Below, one piece after another: positions 46,887 through 60,424 of a stretch of DNA of 64,000 bases; within the stretch, counting starts at the first letter, position 1, and each line of letters begins with the position of its first letter. The DNA is taken from positions 186,001 through 250,000 of the forward strand of contig BLAL01000156.1 in the NCBI GenBank assembly GCA_015698045.1, in the 5' to 3' direction. Source of the stretch: Rhizophagus clarus (taxonomy: Eukaryota; Glomeromycota; Glomeromycetes; Glomerales; Glomeraceae). Position numbers and translations under genes: made by a program. Under the pieces are notes generated by a model. That model did no database searches. It saw only the letters and a list, made by a program, of their open reading frames with translations, and had not been told where the DNA came from.

Positions 46887-49412
46887 CTAATACCCATTCT
46901 CAATACTACTATCACCATTATTTTGCCAAATATTACTATTATAAGTTAAGTTATCATCCATAGAACGAGAATTATGATAATATTGTTGTTCTTGTTGTTG
47001 CGATAAACTATAATTGTCCTTTTTCATAAAATCAAAAGAAGTAATAGGTGGTAATTTTAGTGAATTGTTATTAGTAGTAGTAGGTAATAATAATGGTGAA
47101 CTAGTTAATACACCTCCATTATCCAAAAATGTTGTAGTATTTGAGGAACTTGTATTTGAATTGGAAGGCATTATTGGTAATGAATTTGTTCTCGGAGATT
47201 TAGGAGGTAATTGGAGTGGTCCAGGTCTAGGACTCAAGGTAAAATGTTGAGTGAATCTAGGAGTATGATTATTGCTGCCATTAACATTATTATTACTACC
47301 ACTTGAATAACTATCTACAGATGAACAGCTTGGATTTGGAGGTGTTAATGGTGGATATGATGAATATAATTGTTTTTTATTATGATTTTGATGAACATCA
47401 ATTGAAGTTTGTGGAGTGGGTAATTGATTAAATGATGAAAATGATGTGGTAGAATCATGATGATAATTTTGGTGATGTAAGTTATCATTATCATTGTCGT
47501 TATTATTAATGCCATTATGATTGTATAGTGGTAAAGTTTTGGATCTGGACGGAGGTTTTGGTGTGAATGAAGAAGATGATCGATAAAAAGATTCTGAAGG
47601 CTGGATAGGTTGAAGTGTTGAAGCAGATGATGACGATGATGACGTTATAGAATAATGAAAAGAAGAATCCAAGGATGTAGTATTTGAAGATGACGTTGAT
47701 GTTAATGCATCAAAAGAGTGATGACGAGCAGTAGGAAGGGAATGATCGTGATTAAACATATGAGAAGATGAATTGTTAGTAGAAGAGGTGACGTAAGAAG
47801 GTTGATGTTCTAATAAAGGAGATAATCTTCGTGATGTACGATATGAAGATGATGAAAGGGAGGAGGAAGAAGGAGGAGGAGAAGAAGAAGAAGAGGTATA
47901 TTGGTGATGGTTAGTAGCTATAAAGTGATTATCTTTTAAGGGTGTTGGTTGTCGATAATCATAAGGTGTTACTTCAGAATTTGATAATCTCGGACGTTTA
48001 TATTGTTCACCATAATAATAAGGCGATGATGACGTATGATCATCACGAGATGAAGGTCCGTATTCGGGATCCTCATAATATGAATATTGACGTTGAGGCG
48101 GATATCCTAATGGAGGAGGATATGAAAATGATCCACCTCCTTGTCTCTGAAACTTGTGATACTCTTGGTATGATGAATCAGGCAAAGGAGCGTACAGATG
48201 TTGTGATTGTGAATAAGGCATTGAAGTATCAAATAATTCCAATGGAGGATTAGATTTAAATGTAGAAATTTGTGCAATTTGACTTTTGCTCCTCTTTCTT
48301 TTAGCAGGAATATCCATAATTCCATCATCATTTATATTATCATCATCACATTCGGCAGTATCAGATTGTCTATTATTAGATTGTGGACGTTTCATCTGAA
48401 TTCGATGTTCTTTACGAATTCTTATTCTTACACCTTGATCTGAAAAAGATCTCGATAAAAATGTAGACTCTGACATTCCAGGAAATGCTTTTGGTGAATA
48501 AACTGTGAAGACATCTGATACCACTGATCGTATATGAACAACCTCATCTCTTTTAAATCATACCAAAAAAAAAAAAAAAGTAAGAAAAATTATAATAAAA
48601 TAAACTCGGACATCATATAAATAGGTACCTTATGATTTCGAACAAACTGAATCTTAAACGATAACGACCCTCGACACGTACAGATATGTCTCCAAACACA
48701 AAAAAACCACCATCTGTTTAAAATAAATTTATGAAAAAAAAGAGTTAAATATAAATAATACGTACAAAGTTAATAAACGAGGAAAAAATTTTTTGTTTTT
48801 CAAAGTACCTTTATTATCGATGTCTTTCAATTTGTGTAAGGAAGAAACAACAGTACCAGCAAGATAACGCGAAGAAACGGTAAAACTTTCACCGCTATCA
48901 GTAGGATGTACGAGATTTGCACACATAAAATAATATGGACTTTGCAGGAAGTTTCTATCAATAAGGGATCAAATTGGTTAAATTTTAATTTTAAACTAAC
49001 CGAATTGAACGAAACTTTTTTATAAGAAGATACTTACTGAGCTTCATCACCATAACCATCTACTTTTAATTGAATGATTGGAGGTGGGTCAACTGGTCTT
49101 CGATCTATTTAATAATTCATAATAAATTAACTAAGTTAATAAGAATTGTACATAATAAGATAATTACGGTATAATCGATAGATTGCACACCTCGTTCTTT
49201 TGAACTACACAACCGAGCTTGTTTGGGTTGTTGTCGTATGATAAGTTCATAGTGATTGCTACGTGAAATATGAGAAAATTGCGCGTTAATTGGTAAATTT
49301 ACGTTTGATAAGAAAATTAATGCTTCTCAAGTAGGACTTACCTATCGAGTTGTAGTTGACGGTTTGACGTACTCACGAAATTGTACGTGTTCAATACAGG
49401 ATTTTTTGACAT
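46887..49412 (-). CDS. Velvet-domain transcription regulator
   Basis: Six exons: 49412-49342, 49258-49191, 49104-49038, 48954-48809, 48713-48629, 48549-46887; 699 aa. The velvet domain spans about 20-198: [66 protein letters not shown], then [12 protein letters not shown] and [20 protein letters not shown]. The fold is NF-kB-like and binds DNA; family members (VeA, VelB, VosA) form dimers that couple light, development and secondary metabolism in fungi. A basic patch PAKRKRSKS just after the domain is a likely nuclear signal. The remaining 450 residues are S/P/N/Q/H/Y-rich and contain long serine runs encoded by TCA/TCT/TCC mixtures, typical of a disordered regulatory tail. Which velvet subtype it is cannot be settled by eye; the arrangement favours VelB/VosA over VeA. 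Confidence 0.9.
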
Positions 49413-49487
49413 CGTTAATAAATAAAAAAAATTTTTTTTCGTTGTTGAAAGTGTCTTGTAAAAAATAATATAGTAATTGTGTGATTT

Positions 49488-49520
<33 letters not shown>

Positions 49521-49935
49521 GTCTAAAATTCTTTTCAATCCTCAAAAAAAACTGATTATAGAGAGTGTAGTTAGTATTTATATGTTGTGTATTATTTATT
49601 GAAGTTGGAAAGTTTATATTTGTATGTGTATGCCGATAAAAAGTTTAAAAAAAAAGCACATTACAATATACAATAAAATATTATTCTCGTCTTTTCGTTT
49701 TTATATATATACTGTATATATATATATTTTTATTTATCTAAACGAAAAGTGCTTTTTTTTTTTTAAAAAAAAAAAAAAAAGAAAAAAATTTATTCGGGTT
49801 CCTTGGATTCCTTTTCAAGTTAACTTTCGTTAATTTTTTTGAAGAAAGAAAAGAATTTAGTTTTTTTTTTTAGAAAAACTGTTTTTTTTTTTAATATTGG
49901 AGAGTAAATAATTGAAAATATATATATATTAAGAT

Positions 49936-49993
<58 letters not shown>

Positions 49994-52700
49994 TTTTCAA
50001 GTTTGGAAATATAAAAAGGAAATGTCGGATAAGTTCTACGGTGACATCAGGAAGTTTGAAAGGAAAAGAGAAATGGAAGATTAATACAGTAAATCAGTAC
50101 CAAATAATAATAGAAAAATATTCGGTATTAAAATATTCGGGAAAATATTTGACATGGATAAGTAACATTTAATGAAAATAATGAATATGTACAGTTTATT
50201 TAATAAATAAAAAATTTCTCTATAGTAAATCCTCGTGGAATTTTAGTGATTTACCATTTACCTGGTACGAAAAACAAATTCATAATTTGTGCCAAAATTT
50301 TTACAGCATGAATGCGACGATTGCGTCTTCCTTCTAAAAAAATTTGGTAAAATATTTTAAAATATCAAATTAACCAAATTTAGTAGAATAGTTACACTTT
50401 AATCCGGGTACCAAATTAGTATATATATTTTCTTGTTAAAAGTATTTGGAATTAATTTACCCGGCGCAAAAATTCCTTGAAATGAATTAAAAAAGGGAGA
50501 TCAAAATAAAATTTGGAAAAAGGTACGACCAACACTTACATGATGTGATATTGAAAATATTAAGGTTTTTTTTAGCTTTGACAGTTTATACAAATATATT
50601 ATTCATTTTGTCATCGTGCATAAAGCCAAAAAGAATTTTCACAAAAAAAAATAATTTCGGAAAAATTGGACGGACTAAGAAATTCGCCAAGTCAGTGCTA
50701 GTCAGTGTATCTTTCCCCACAATTCATTACTCCCTTACGAGTCAAATCTAATTGTTACCCAAAATATATTCAATATATTTAATATAAATAATAATATAGG
50801 TATTTTCTTTCTTACAACTTGTTTCACCCACTAAAAATTAATCTACATTATTTAATTAAGCTTGATCATCATACTTCAATTAAATCACTTACTAAATTCA
50901 TTTCTATTCAAAGCGATTTCAATAGGAGTTTTAAAGCCGGGTTTTTCTTTTGTTTGGTGTGCACTAAACATATTAGTATATTTCATAGATAAGTTGCATG
51001 ATTACATTATGATGATGCTTCAATGCATTCTTTCGTAATCTCATTTTTTTTATTGTATGTATACATATATTCTAAAGAAAAAAAAGATGCATTATTAAAA
51101 ACTTTTTTTTTTTTTTTTTTTTTCAAATAGATGGTTACACATACTTCATCTCTGTCATTCTTGACATTATTTCCTTTTTCTTTTTTCCACTCATAGTGGA
51201 TATTTAAACTTAAAATCAAAAATTTTGAACTATACTTAATTAAAGAATTTTCCTTTATTTCAAATTCTTTATTTAAAAAAAGAAATTTCTTTTTTTTTTT
51301 TTAAAAAAAAAAAAACATTTGAAAATCCTGACTTGATTAGGATTAATCACAAAAAGGTTTGATTCTTGTAGTACACACAAATATTTGATTGGGAATCTTT
51401 CCTTTTCTCATTCAAATTCAGTTTCAAAACCGTTAGAGACTCCGCATTGAATTATTTACAAAATTTTACAACAACCTGGTAAAAAAAAATAGTTATTGTT
51501 CTATATTTAGTCATGATACTATTTTAAAAAAAAAAAAAAAAAAGGAAAAAGAAAAGGATTTTACCTAAATCATATTTTAAAAATCCTAATTGACCATTAT
51601 TATTATTTTTGGTCAACAAAAGAATAAATTACTATTATTAATAAATAATGTAATGTTGCATCATTCAAAATGCTTGCTTGAAATTTCTTGGTTTTTTTCT
51701 TGTAGACCGAATTAATTAATTCAAACAAACAGTTCTTTTAAAATGTTTCATTTCATGTAATTTTCCCCTTTCCCACCCATCATTGAACTATACAAAAAAA
51801 GGAAGTTAGAAACTATATAAAGTATGTATACTTTTAAAATAAAATAATTTTTTTTTTATTTTTATGTAATTCTTAAAATATTATAAATTACACTGCATCC
51901 TGTAATATCTTTCTTCAAACGATGATCTTTAATGAATAATAACACACAAGTTTATAACATGCATATTTTTAATTAATAATTTTCTTTTTTAAGTATGATG
52001 GCTCTAGAGTATGCTCGGCTCCTCCCAGACCCAAATAAAAAAATTTGAACAATGATAATATTTCTGATTTCACGAATATCATACCGTGAAACAATAAATA
52101 TACGGATTATCCATAATTGTTTCGTGTTACAATGTTTTTAGGTAATGAAAGGCAAAGCCCGTTTAAAATTGTTTCTTTGTATAATTTATTGTTAAATTTT
52201 GTTTTGAAAAAAAAAAAAAAAAAAAATTTTTTTTTTTTATTTGTACTTTTGTTTATTTTATTGCGTAATCCTAAGAATGTATTTTTTTTAACATTTTTGA
52301 TCGTAAAAATAAAAAATTATATATGTATATATATATATTTTGTTGATCGGGTCGATCGAGGAAAAGAATAAGATCATTTAAAAAAAATCACGTGATTCTC
52401 GCGATTCGGTTAAACCAATCCGACTTAACCTTGAAAAAAATCGCACTCGTTTTGGCTAAAACCAAAGCCGATTTTTTAATTAATCAAAATTTTAAAACGA
52501 ATCAGTTCAAATTTTATGCAAAATTTCATGGTATTGTCAAACTTAATGATAGTCTAATTTATATTAATGTCGATTGTACTTATTTCTGCGTATTACTCAT
52601 TCCACAAAAAGCATAGCATAATACATGGCTTCCTTTCATCAAATTCTTGTGCAACCTTTTTTATGTGTCGACACAAAGAATAAATGGCTTAAGTGTTGGT
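49413..52700. other. Gene-poor AT-rich DNA with long homopolymers
   Basis: Includes a 37-base A run (49943-49979) flanked by T and TA runs, a T19-A12 step at 49489-49519, and further poly(A)/poly(T) steps at 51105-51124, 51291-51314 and 52207-52239. Open frames here (49624, 50545, 52117, 52392) are compositional. The promoter of the velvet gene is expected in the first few hundred bases. Confidence 0.4.
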
Positions 52701-54260
52701 GTTACTACTATAATAACAAATTTTGTACCATGTGAGAAATGCGTAGTTATATCCAATGAAAGGCCGGTTGATTCGTGTCATGGAGATTCCTAAAAGTCAT
52801 TCTTTATGTTCCTCTGTTGTTATGGTTTTGTATGCATATAATAAATATATTGGCCAAATCATCGCTTTACTTCCATTAGTATACCTATTTTAACTTTTAA
52901 AATAGTATACCCGACAATGAATACTTGAAACCTGCAGGTAAACTAGTTTAAGACCACATCTCCAGACTCCATGTGTGGAAATGCAAAGAATATCTATCTA
53001 TCAGTCACGTCGAACCAATGGTGTTTAGTAAATGAATGTTAATCAGCTCTATAATTCTGGCCTACATTATATTACTCAATTCATCTGATACAATATAACT
53101 CCGCTTTAGAGTCACATGATGACAATCTCAACATCGGTTAGTAAAATCTATAGTGCTGAAATTCAACCATTAAAACTGAAATTGTTCTTATAGCTCATAT
53201 GATCAATAATCCTGATGAAAACTAAGAGAAAAAAAGCAGATGTTCCATTTCTCAGTGAGATTATAGATATTACACGATAGGATGACATAGATAGAATTGA
53301 AGAAATGGAACAGAACGCTCATTCTGGTACTATTTTATAGAACGAAGGTATCCCTTATTAGTAAGGTGGTTCTTATTTCGATTTACCAAAGGTTTAAATG
53401 AAACTACAGCTCAGAATAAATTAATCCAAAAAATAATAATCAGAGTTGTTCTCATGAATGTATTAAAGCATATTTGGGAAGTGAAGCATTGCGCAGAGAA
53501 GGTAAGATGGCAAAACATCTTAATGAAATTGACAGAAATAAAAATATGGAAGTATGATTACTTTTTAAACCTGTCTTCAAAAAATGGAAAGGAAGTATTA
53601 ACTCCCAATATTTACCAGAGGTGAAGAAAATTTAACTGTTGCAATATAAATGAAATTCAACAAGGTTTAAATACTCACTATTGCCTTGGGAAGTAATTGG
53701 AATAAAACAATATGTCCGTAAATACTTCTCCCATTATTGCATGATTTCTTCTTTCTCAAGATTAAATCTTCTCGTAAAACAAATAAAGCACAACTATCAT
53801 AATGCTAAATTTCCCTAAGATTAAACATATTTCTCAGCTCAATAACTTGAAATAAATGCGAGGATGCGGACATTGTGATGTACCAGTTTAAAGAAAATAT
53901 CGATGATAAAAATAGACAAATAGTAAAGTTACAATGTCAGAAAGTTAATTGCTATGGTTATACATTGATATAACAATATTTGAAAGTAATATAAAATGCA
54001 TTCAGCGAACTCAATTGCGAATGGTAAGATAGGCAAGACGTAATGCGGCAACTACTTATCAGATATAAAGTGACAAAATAGAGATAATTGCAGATAACAT
54101 CATGGAAAACTATAAATCATTCTCTATTGGACAGTTCATATTTATCATTAGAGAAGGTAGCAGCCAATTTGTGTGGTGTAGTAAACAATCCAGAAAGAGG
54201 ATCAAGCAAAATTATTTTGACTATACAATATATCAGCAATCACGAAAACTGAGTTAAAAA
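52701..54260. other. Probable gene relics, unidentified
   Basis: Composition is less AT-rich than the flanks and several short protein-like stretches appear in changing plus-strand frames, for example KGRLIRVMEIPKSHSLCSSV (52760), QFKENIDDKNRQIVKLQC (53890) and SLEKVAANLCGVVNNPERGS (54137). Frames break every 30-60 codons. No family motif is clear, so this is described as decayed coding DNA of unknown origin. Confidence 0.3.
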
Positions 54261-55585
54261 ACAAAGTTCAACAAATTATTTTTTCAGTAAAATAATAATA
54301 AAAATCTTTTTTACGCCTAACAAGTAAAGAATCTTCATTGAAATAAATTACTAGAGAGTCGCAACTAACTTTTTTATTGTATCCAAATCATACAGATTGC
54401 AATAAAAGTTTATTTATCATAAAAATTGACTGAAAGAACGCAATAGTTTGCAAAAATAATTCATAAGGCATACATAAAAGACTTTTTTTAAGGATTACAT
54501 TTTACAAAAAAAAAAAATTCTTTTATAATGTTACATATAGCTTATAAAATCTTTATTTTATAAAAACATCAAAAATATATTAATTATTGTATAGTAATTG
54601 GTATAGTATAAAGAATTTATATTTGAGCATAGGTAAACTTTCTAATAATATTCGATTTTTTTTTTACAAGGTAGTGCAATTCGTGAGTTTATTAGTTATA
54701 TAAAAAATACAAAAATATTTGTTAAATAATAATATTTGATTTTAACATGTAGTATATACTTATAATACAATTTATAATGCTTATATAACATAAATAATAT
54801 CAATATTTAATTCATTAAATTTATTATGTATAATTATATAAAACAAATAAAAAATTAAAAAGTTGTATATAAATCTGATAGAATCCCAATTTTGTTCCAT
54901 TTTACTATATTATTAACTTTATTTCTTTTCTTTATTAAGTTGATATTATTAATTACTATAGAGAAAAAAATGTGTTTTTTAATGAAAAAAATCTTTTAAT
55001 ACCAAAACCTTGTAAATTTACTAATTAAAATTTGAGATAAAACTTATTATACAAGCAAAATTTAACTAAAAAATATATACTTTTTCACTATTAATATATA
55101 TATAAATATATAAAATTAAACAATAATTTCAAAACATTGTTAAGTCTAAAATACAAATATAATTAAATGAGTTCATATATCAACTTAATTTTTGAGCAAA
55201 TAAATAAACAGATATTTTGTATGACCTTTACATAAAAATATATAGTTCTTCATTATACTTCAAACTAAAAATAAATACTAATTTGCTTTTTTGTTAAATC
55301 ATTTAGGTTAAATCATTTTTATAAAAATAAATATAATTCAGATTAAATTACTTTTCAAAAAATTTAATTTTGATTAGTTAATCTTTTTTATTTATATTAT
55401 AAAATATATCACTAGTATTATACAAATATATTATTATAATTTTAAAAAATATTTTATTTATATTTAATTTAATTTAAATAAATTTAATCTATAAATTAAT
55501 TAATAAATTTTATTATAATAGTAAATTTCAAATTTTGCATTAAAAATTAAAATTAAAGATTAAAAAATATAATATATTAAAAATT
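54261..55585. other. Very AT-rich intergenic DNA
   Basis: No ORF, inverted repeat or tandem array could be recognised with confidence. Confidence 0.4.
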
Positions 55586-55599
55586 AAAAATATAGTATT

Positions 55600-57058
55600 C
55601 CCTGAAACCGTCATGACCATTTTTTATTGAAAAAATATTTTTTTATTTTTTTCCCGTAGGTTGACTGTTAGAAGGCCAACGGTCCCTACACCCTCCCTCC
55701 TTTATTTAAAAATACACTTTAAAGCACTAGACTTGGTTGTCATATGTGCTAAACGAATATTTTCAGGGTTTTTCGAGTTCTCAATATTCCTTTGTCGGTG
55801 GCAACGGTGGCAACAAAGTAACTGAGATAATATATTTGGGAAGAAAACTATACTACGGACTGAGGCTAGGCGAAAATACACTATGGGGATTTACCCAACC
55901 TACGACTCATCTATTAGACAAGTTTTCGACTCAAGCGCTTTGCACTTTTATTTTTTCCTTGCCTTTTTTTTAGGCGTTCTTGCGAAAAAATACTTTTTGG
56001 TTTACCCCCATCTAATGATCGGCCTGTCACATGACCAAACATAAGGGGCTTTTTGTTTGGTTCAATTATAGAATGATCTGCAGCCTAACATTTGAAATTT
56101 TCTGATTTGTCAGATAATACTAAGGGATGATTTGCTCTGGTCTCATTGAGGTGATGATTTGCTCTGTCTTAGTAGAGTACACAAGTTGCGCAGTTTCGTT
56201 CTTTATCGGAATATTACTACAGAAGTCTAGACGTGTCTCTACCTTGAGTAGTGTAGATGGATGATTCACTTGATACCATGGTGACTTTATATTGATGGAG
56301 AAAGGTCCCTACGGTACTAGCTGTCTCTAAAAATCAAGGCTGGTTCCAGACTTCTTACATCTTCGGGTAACAGAAGATGGCTAATTATACATTACACTCT
56401 TTTGAAACATTTCTAGGTTTATTTACAATTAAATTCCTTTTTTTTTTTTACAATCCCTAGAAATTTTATGTTTTTTTTTTTTTTCGTAATTTGTTTTTTG
56501 TTTTTATTTTTATTTTTTCTTTATTAGGCTTTTGCTTCGTAGCCTTTTTTCTTTTTTATAATAACACTTCGAGTAACTCTTTGAGTCTCGGCTGCATATC
56601 TTATTTCCCTAGCCTAGATATTATAATTTTTAACAACCATAGTTACAGTTGAATTATTACATTTTTTTTTCTGTGTTGGTGGTGTTAGTAGTAAAAGGTT
56701 GTTACAATTTTTCTTCCTTAATAGAAAATTGGGATCTAAGATCCAGCATAGTCTACTCGATGAAGCTTCTTCGGAAGAGGTGAGGTGCTTTAATGCACAG
56801 GACTGTAAGGGGATTTTACATGCGTTGTATCTATACAGCGGGATTTGTAGAGGACGTGGTAAATGTTAGTTGGGTCATCTGTCGAGAGCCAGTATCATAG
56901 TTTAGCTTTGTTTTATCCATAGTTGGTTATGGATATCTAGCCAAAACTTTACTGCAGACTAACTCGTTTGAGTATTCGTTGTAAATCTCTTTGTATTTTT
57001 CTTCGTCTTGTCAATAAAAATAAAAATAAAAATAAAAATAAAAATAAAAATAAAAAAT
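55600..57058 (+). mobile_element. Retroelement with (AAAAT)n tail, no evident coding capacity
   Basis: A perfect 14-bp direct repeat AAAAATATAGTATT flanks the insert (55586-55599 and 57059-57072). The insert ends in about nine AAAAT units directly before the right repeat. These are signs of target-primed reverse transcription. The body has markedly higher GC than its surroundings and begins CCCTGAAACCGTCATGACC. A TATTTAAAAATA word lies near 55703. The longest frame (55737-55973) has no ATG. No tRNA-like A/B boxes were recognised, so it is not an ordinary tRNA-derived SINE. It could be a non-autonomous or 5'-truncated LINE, or a retrocopied non-coding RNA. Confidence 0.75.
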
Positions 57059-57072
57059 AAAAATATAGTATT

Positions 57073-57709
57073 TTTCCTATATTAGCATATGGTAATACCA
57101 GTTATTTGTTAAAAATTATAGATCACATCTAATCTTGCTAGTCTTAGTCAGATGGGTTTGTTTTATATAGAATAAAGTAAATTGTAAGTATTTTTTAAGT
57201 GACTCTATCTTATCTGTTAAATTAACTGTATTTTTTCAGTTCCTTTTGCATTTTATTAAATTCCAACCAAATATAGCCTTTAATTTTTTTTTAAAAAAAA
57301 AAAAAAAAATTAAAAGTATATATAACATATTAAAAAATCAAAAATATAATACTGTATATTAAAATATAATATATCTAAAAATACAATTTCTTTTCTTTCT
57401 GCTGATCATGTAATTCAAATATTTTACAAAAAACTAAAATAGTATTTTACATATTTTGAACCTTTATGCTCAATTTAACTTATCTTTTTGACTGCAAAAA
57501 TAGATTCTATTATACAAGAAAAGTTTAAAGAAGTGTTAGTTAATAACTTTAAAATACAAATTGTTAACTTTATAAAAAGTTTATTTAAAGTAAAATCTTA
57601 ACTTTTCAAAGGTATAACTGTGATCTTACCTGTTATTACTGAAATTTATAAAACTTTTAGAGATTACTTATCACTGGAATAAAAACTATTATTTTTGCAT
57701 ATTTAAATA
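57073..57709. other. AT-rich intergenic DNA
   Basis: Nothing recognised other than A/T runs (57282-57310). Confidence 0.4.
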
Positions 57710-57863
57710 GGGTCTTTGCAATAGAAAGGTATAAAACTCAAAAAAAAATAAAAATTTAATTAATATTAAATTTACATTTATTTTAGTATAAAAAATATAA
57801 TTAGCATATAAAGTAAATTTAAAAATTTTTTTGAGTTTCATATCTTTCTATTGCAAAGACCCC
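57710..57863. mobile_element. Palindromic MITE, family 2, copy A
   Basis: 154 bp. The left end GGGTCTTTGCAATAGAAAGG, continuing TATAAAACTCAAAAAAA, matches the reverse complement of the right end (TTTTTTTGAGTTTCATATCT, then TTCTATTGCAAAGACCCC) over about 37 bp. The interior is AT-only. No coding capacity. A second copy lies at 61033. The target duplication is not resolved. Confidence 0.8.
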
Positions 57864-57899
57864 ATTAATAATCAAAAAATAATATTAAACATTTTTGTT

Positions 57900-59703
57900 A
57901 CTTTATGCCATATCTTTTTTACTACCTTTATTAACACCATCATTCTCTCAACTTATGATAAAATTATATGTATGGTCAACAAAAAACTTTCAAATCTGCA
58001 AAAAAGAAACCAATTATTGTTAAAAATATTAATTCAAAAAGCAAAAATCAAAAATCAGATGATCTATTACCTAAAATGATTATAAAAGTAAAGGACAAAT
58101 ATCAAACAATAGTTTTTACAAAAGCATCATTATCATCCTTTTCTATTTTGTCTTTTATATTCAAACCTTTTTCATTTTGAAAACCTATATTGTCTAAGAA
58201 CTAGAAGAAAAAGTTAAAGAAGAAAAAAAAAGCTGCTGAGAAACAAACTTTCATATAGGACAGTATTCAATAACTTTTAATAGCATCATTTAGCTCTCTT
58301 CTTACTATCAACTTCCTTTGTTATAACAATCCTCAATATCAAACTTTTCTCTAAATCATGTAAACTTAAGTAATAATAAAGTTCCTGTTAATTATAATAA
58401 GAAAATTAAAGACAATATTAATAGTACAGATAACAATAGTTTTATTATTGTAAGTTATTAATTGAATCAGAATGAACAAAAGATTTAGATAAACCTAATA
58501 ATAATAATATATAATGTCCTAGTTAAATAAACCAATTATGAGCTTCTCTCCGAATTAAATAAATAGGATAAAATAATATCAATCAGTATGCATGTGCAGA
58601 AAAAATATCAAATAACTAAAGTTCAACTGATCTCTAATCATAATTATTTTAAAACCTACAATAATGATGATTGAACAGTTTTTCTTAATACTATTCCTGT
58701 TTGGTAGTTTCCAATTAATTGAAGTCTTTCAAAACATAAACAACAGAAAAAATTTCAAGCAGTTATTACTAATATCCCTATAGATATAACAACTGAATCA
58801 CTATTTTCTAATGGCACTTCATATCAATTTTTAATCAATTATAACTTACAAGTATTTAAAATTATAAAGAAACTTAATAGTAATAGAAAGCTTATTAGAT
58901 ATTTTGTAATATGAGATGTTATCTCTAAAAGAATATTCTCTAAATAAATGTGAATTAATATTGAATTATTATAGTACTGTTACTATATATTGTCTTTTCA
59001 TTTTACTAAATCCTTTTTTTTGTCTAATATTCAATTAAAGACCTCTAATTTACTGATAGTTACTGAATCAAACTGTACACCTTTCAGGTTATAAAAATTT
59101 TCAAATCACAAATTAAAAAATAATAAATATTCATCAAGCTTTGCATTGAATAATAAGGCCTTATATTAGTCCAAATATTCTAATAAAATCACAAATCATT
59201 TCTAAAGCAAATCTAATAATCTGTAAACTTTAAAAGCTAAAAAGATGAAAATTAAAATAATTAATTAGTTTATATAGTTACCATTAAAGGAATAAGGTTT
59301 ATATTCTCAATTAGTTAGTTATTATAGAATATTATTTCTTTATAATTTTTCTTTTTCTTTTTCTTTTTCTTTATACTTTTATTATTAGTTAATGTCATGT
59401 TAAATAATTAATAAAATGGATTTAAGTTCAAATGTATTTCTTTTTAAGATTAAGGATTCTTTGAATTCTTTTTAACTATAACTAGGAAATGGAAACCATT
59501 ATAAGTTTAAAGCGAATGTATCATAAATTCTATTTTTATTTGTTAATATGATATAAAATTTCAATGACATAATGTATGCGGATAACTGGACTTTGCCACG
59601 TGATCTTATATGTTATTAAGGTTTATAAACATATATAATTCTTCACTTCACTTCAGACAATAAAGTTTATATACAGCTAATACCTTTATCACAAAAAAAA
59701 AAA
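57900..59703 (+). pseudogene. Diverged copy of the ORF1-only retroelement
   Basis: Between 58690 and 58950 the plus strand reads VW, stop, FPIN, stop, SLSKHKQQKKFQAVI, which lines up with VRWFPASWSLKERKERERFQ of the ORF1 at 6869-8482. It continues with FLINYNLQVFKIIKKLNSNR against FINPLHIKAFKEVKNPDGSR. The 3' end AATAAAGTTTATATACAGCT, then AATACCTTTATCAC and poly(A) to 59703, matches the 3' end of the element at 8677-8717. The distance from the last matched codons to the tail is about 750 bp, so no ORF2 was present here either. Many stops; the 5' limit is not determined. Confidence 0.6.
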
Positions 59704-60022
59704 ATAATCTAATTAATTATTAAATCTAACAAAAGAAAAAAAGAATAAGGATTTATAACAAAATGAATATTATATAATATATATAATTCTTCTTATCATT
59801 AAATTAGATTTAAACCTATGAGACTTTATAAGTTATTAATATAATTATTAAAGTAATTTATATTAAAAAATTATCAAGTATTATTTATTTAAATAAAATT
59901 TTTACTAATTATATATATTAAAAAAAAATCATTTTAATTAAATTTAAATTTATAATATTATTTAATAATAAATAAATTTTTTTTAATAAACAGATATAAC
60001 ATATATTTATCTTTTTTTTTTA
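59704..60022. other. AT-rich spacer between two retroelement copies
   Basis: No feature seen. Confidence 0.4.
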
Positions 60023-60036
60023 ATTAAATTTATATA

Positions 60037-60410
60037 GGATGAGAAGACTAAGACATCAAAAATAACTAAAGCACAGAGTAAAGACTCTTCTTCTTCAAAA
60101 AAACTTTCAAAAAAACAGTTGTATATAGAAATTGTTAAAATGAAGAAGGTTTAATGGATTTTATTCAAAAACAATTTCAAAGTTAGATAATAATTAGTAG
60201 AATTTTATTTTGTTTCACCAGTAAAGATAGAATATTTTCTTTTTTATTTTCTTTTCCCTTGTATTCTTTTATTTTGTTTTTAATTTTTTGGTGGCTGATA
60301 AGACTGACCTTTAATTAAAAATATCATTTTTTGTATTAGCAGATTAACTTAAAACCCTACCTTATTATTAAATAAAGATGTTACAATTTCAACACCTTAA
60401 TAAAAAAAAA
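60037..60410 (+). mobile_element. 5'-truncated copy of the ORF1-only retroelement
   Basis: About 374 bp. The first part encodes the C-terminal end of ORF1 (KDSSSSKKLSKKQLYIEIVK, compare KKLSKRQLHAEIVELK in the full copy, with one small indel before MDFIQKQ). Then come TAATAATTAGTAGAATTTT and the shared 3' UTR, AATAAAG and a run of A. A 14-bp direct repeat with one mismatch flanks it (ATTAAATTTATATA at 60023-60036, ATTAAATTCATATA at 60411-60424). Truncation at the 5' end with intact 3' end and target duplication is the standard outcome of LINE-type integration. Confidence 0.8.
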
Positions 60411-60424
60411 ATTAAATTCATATA

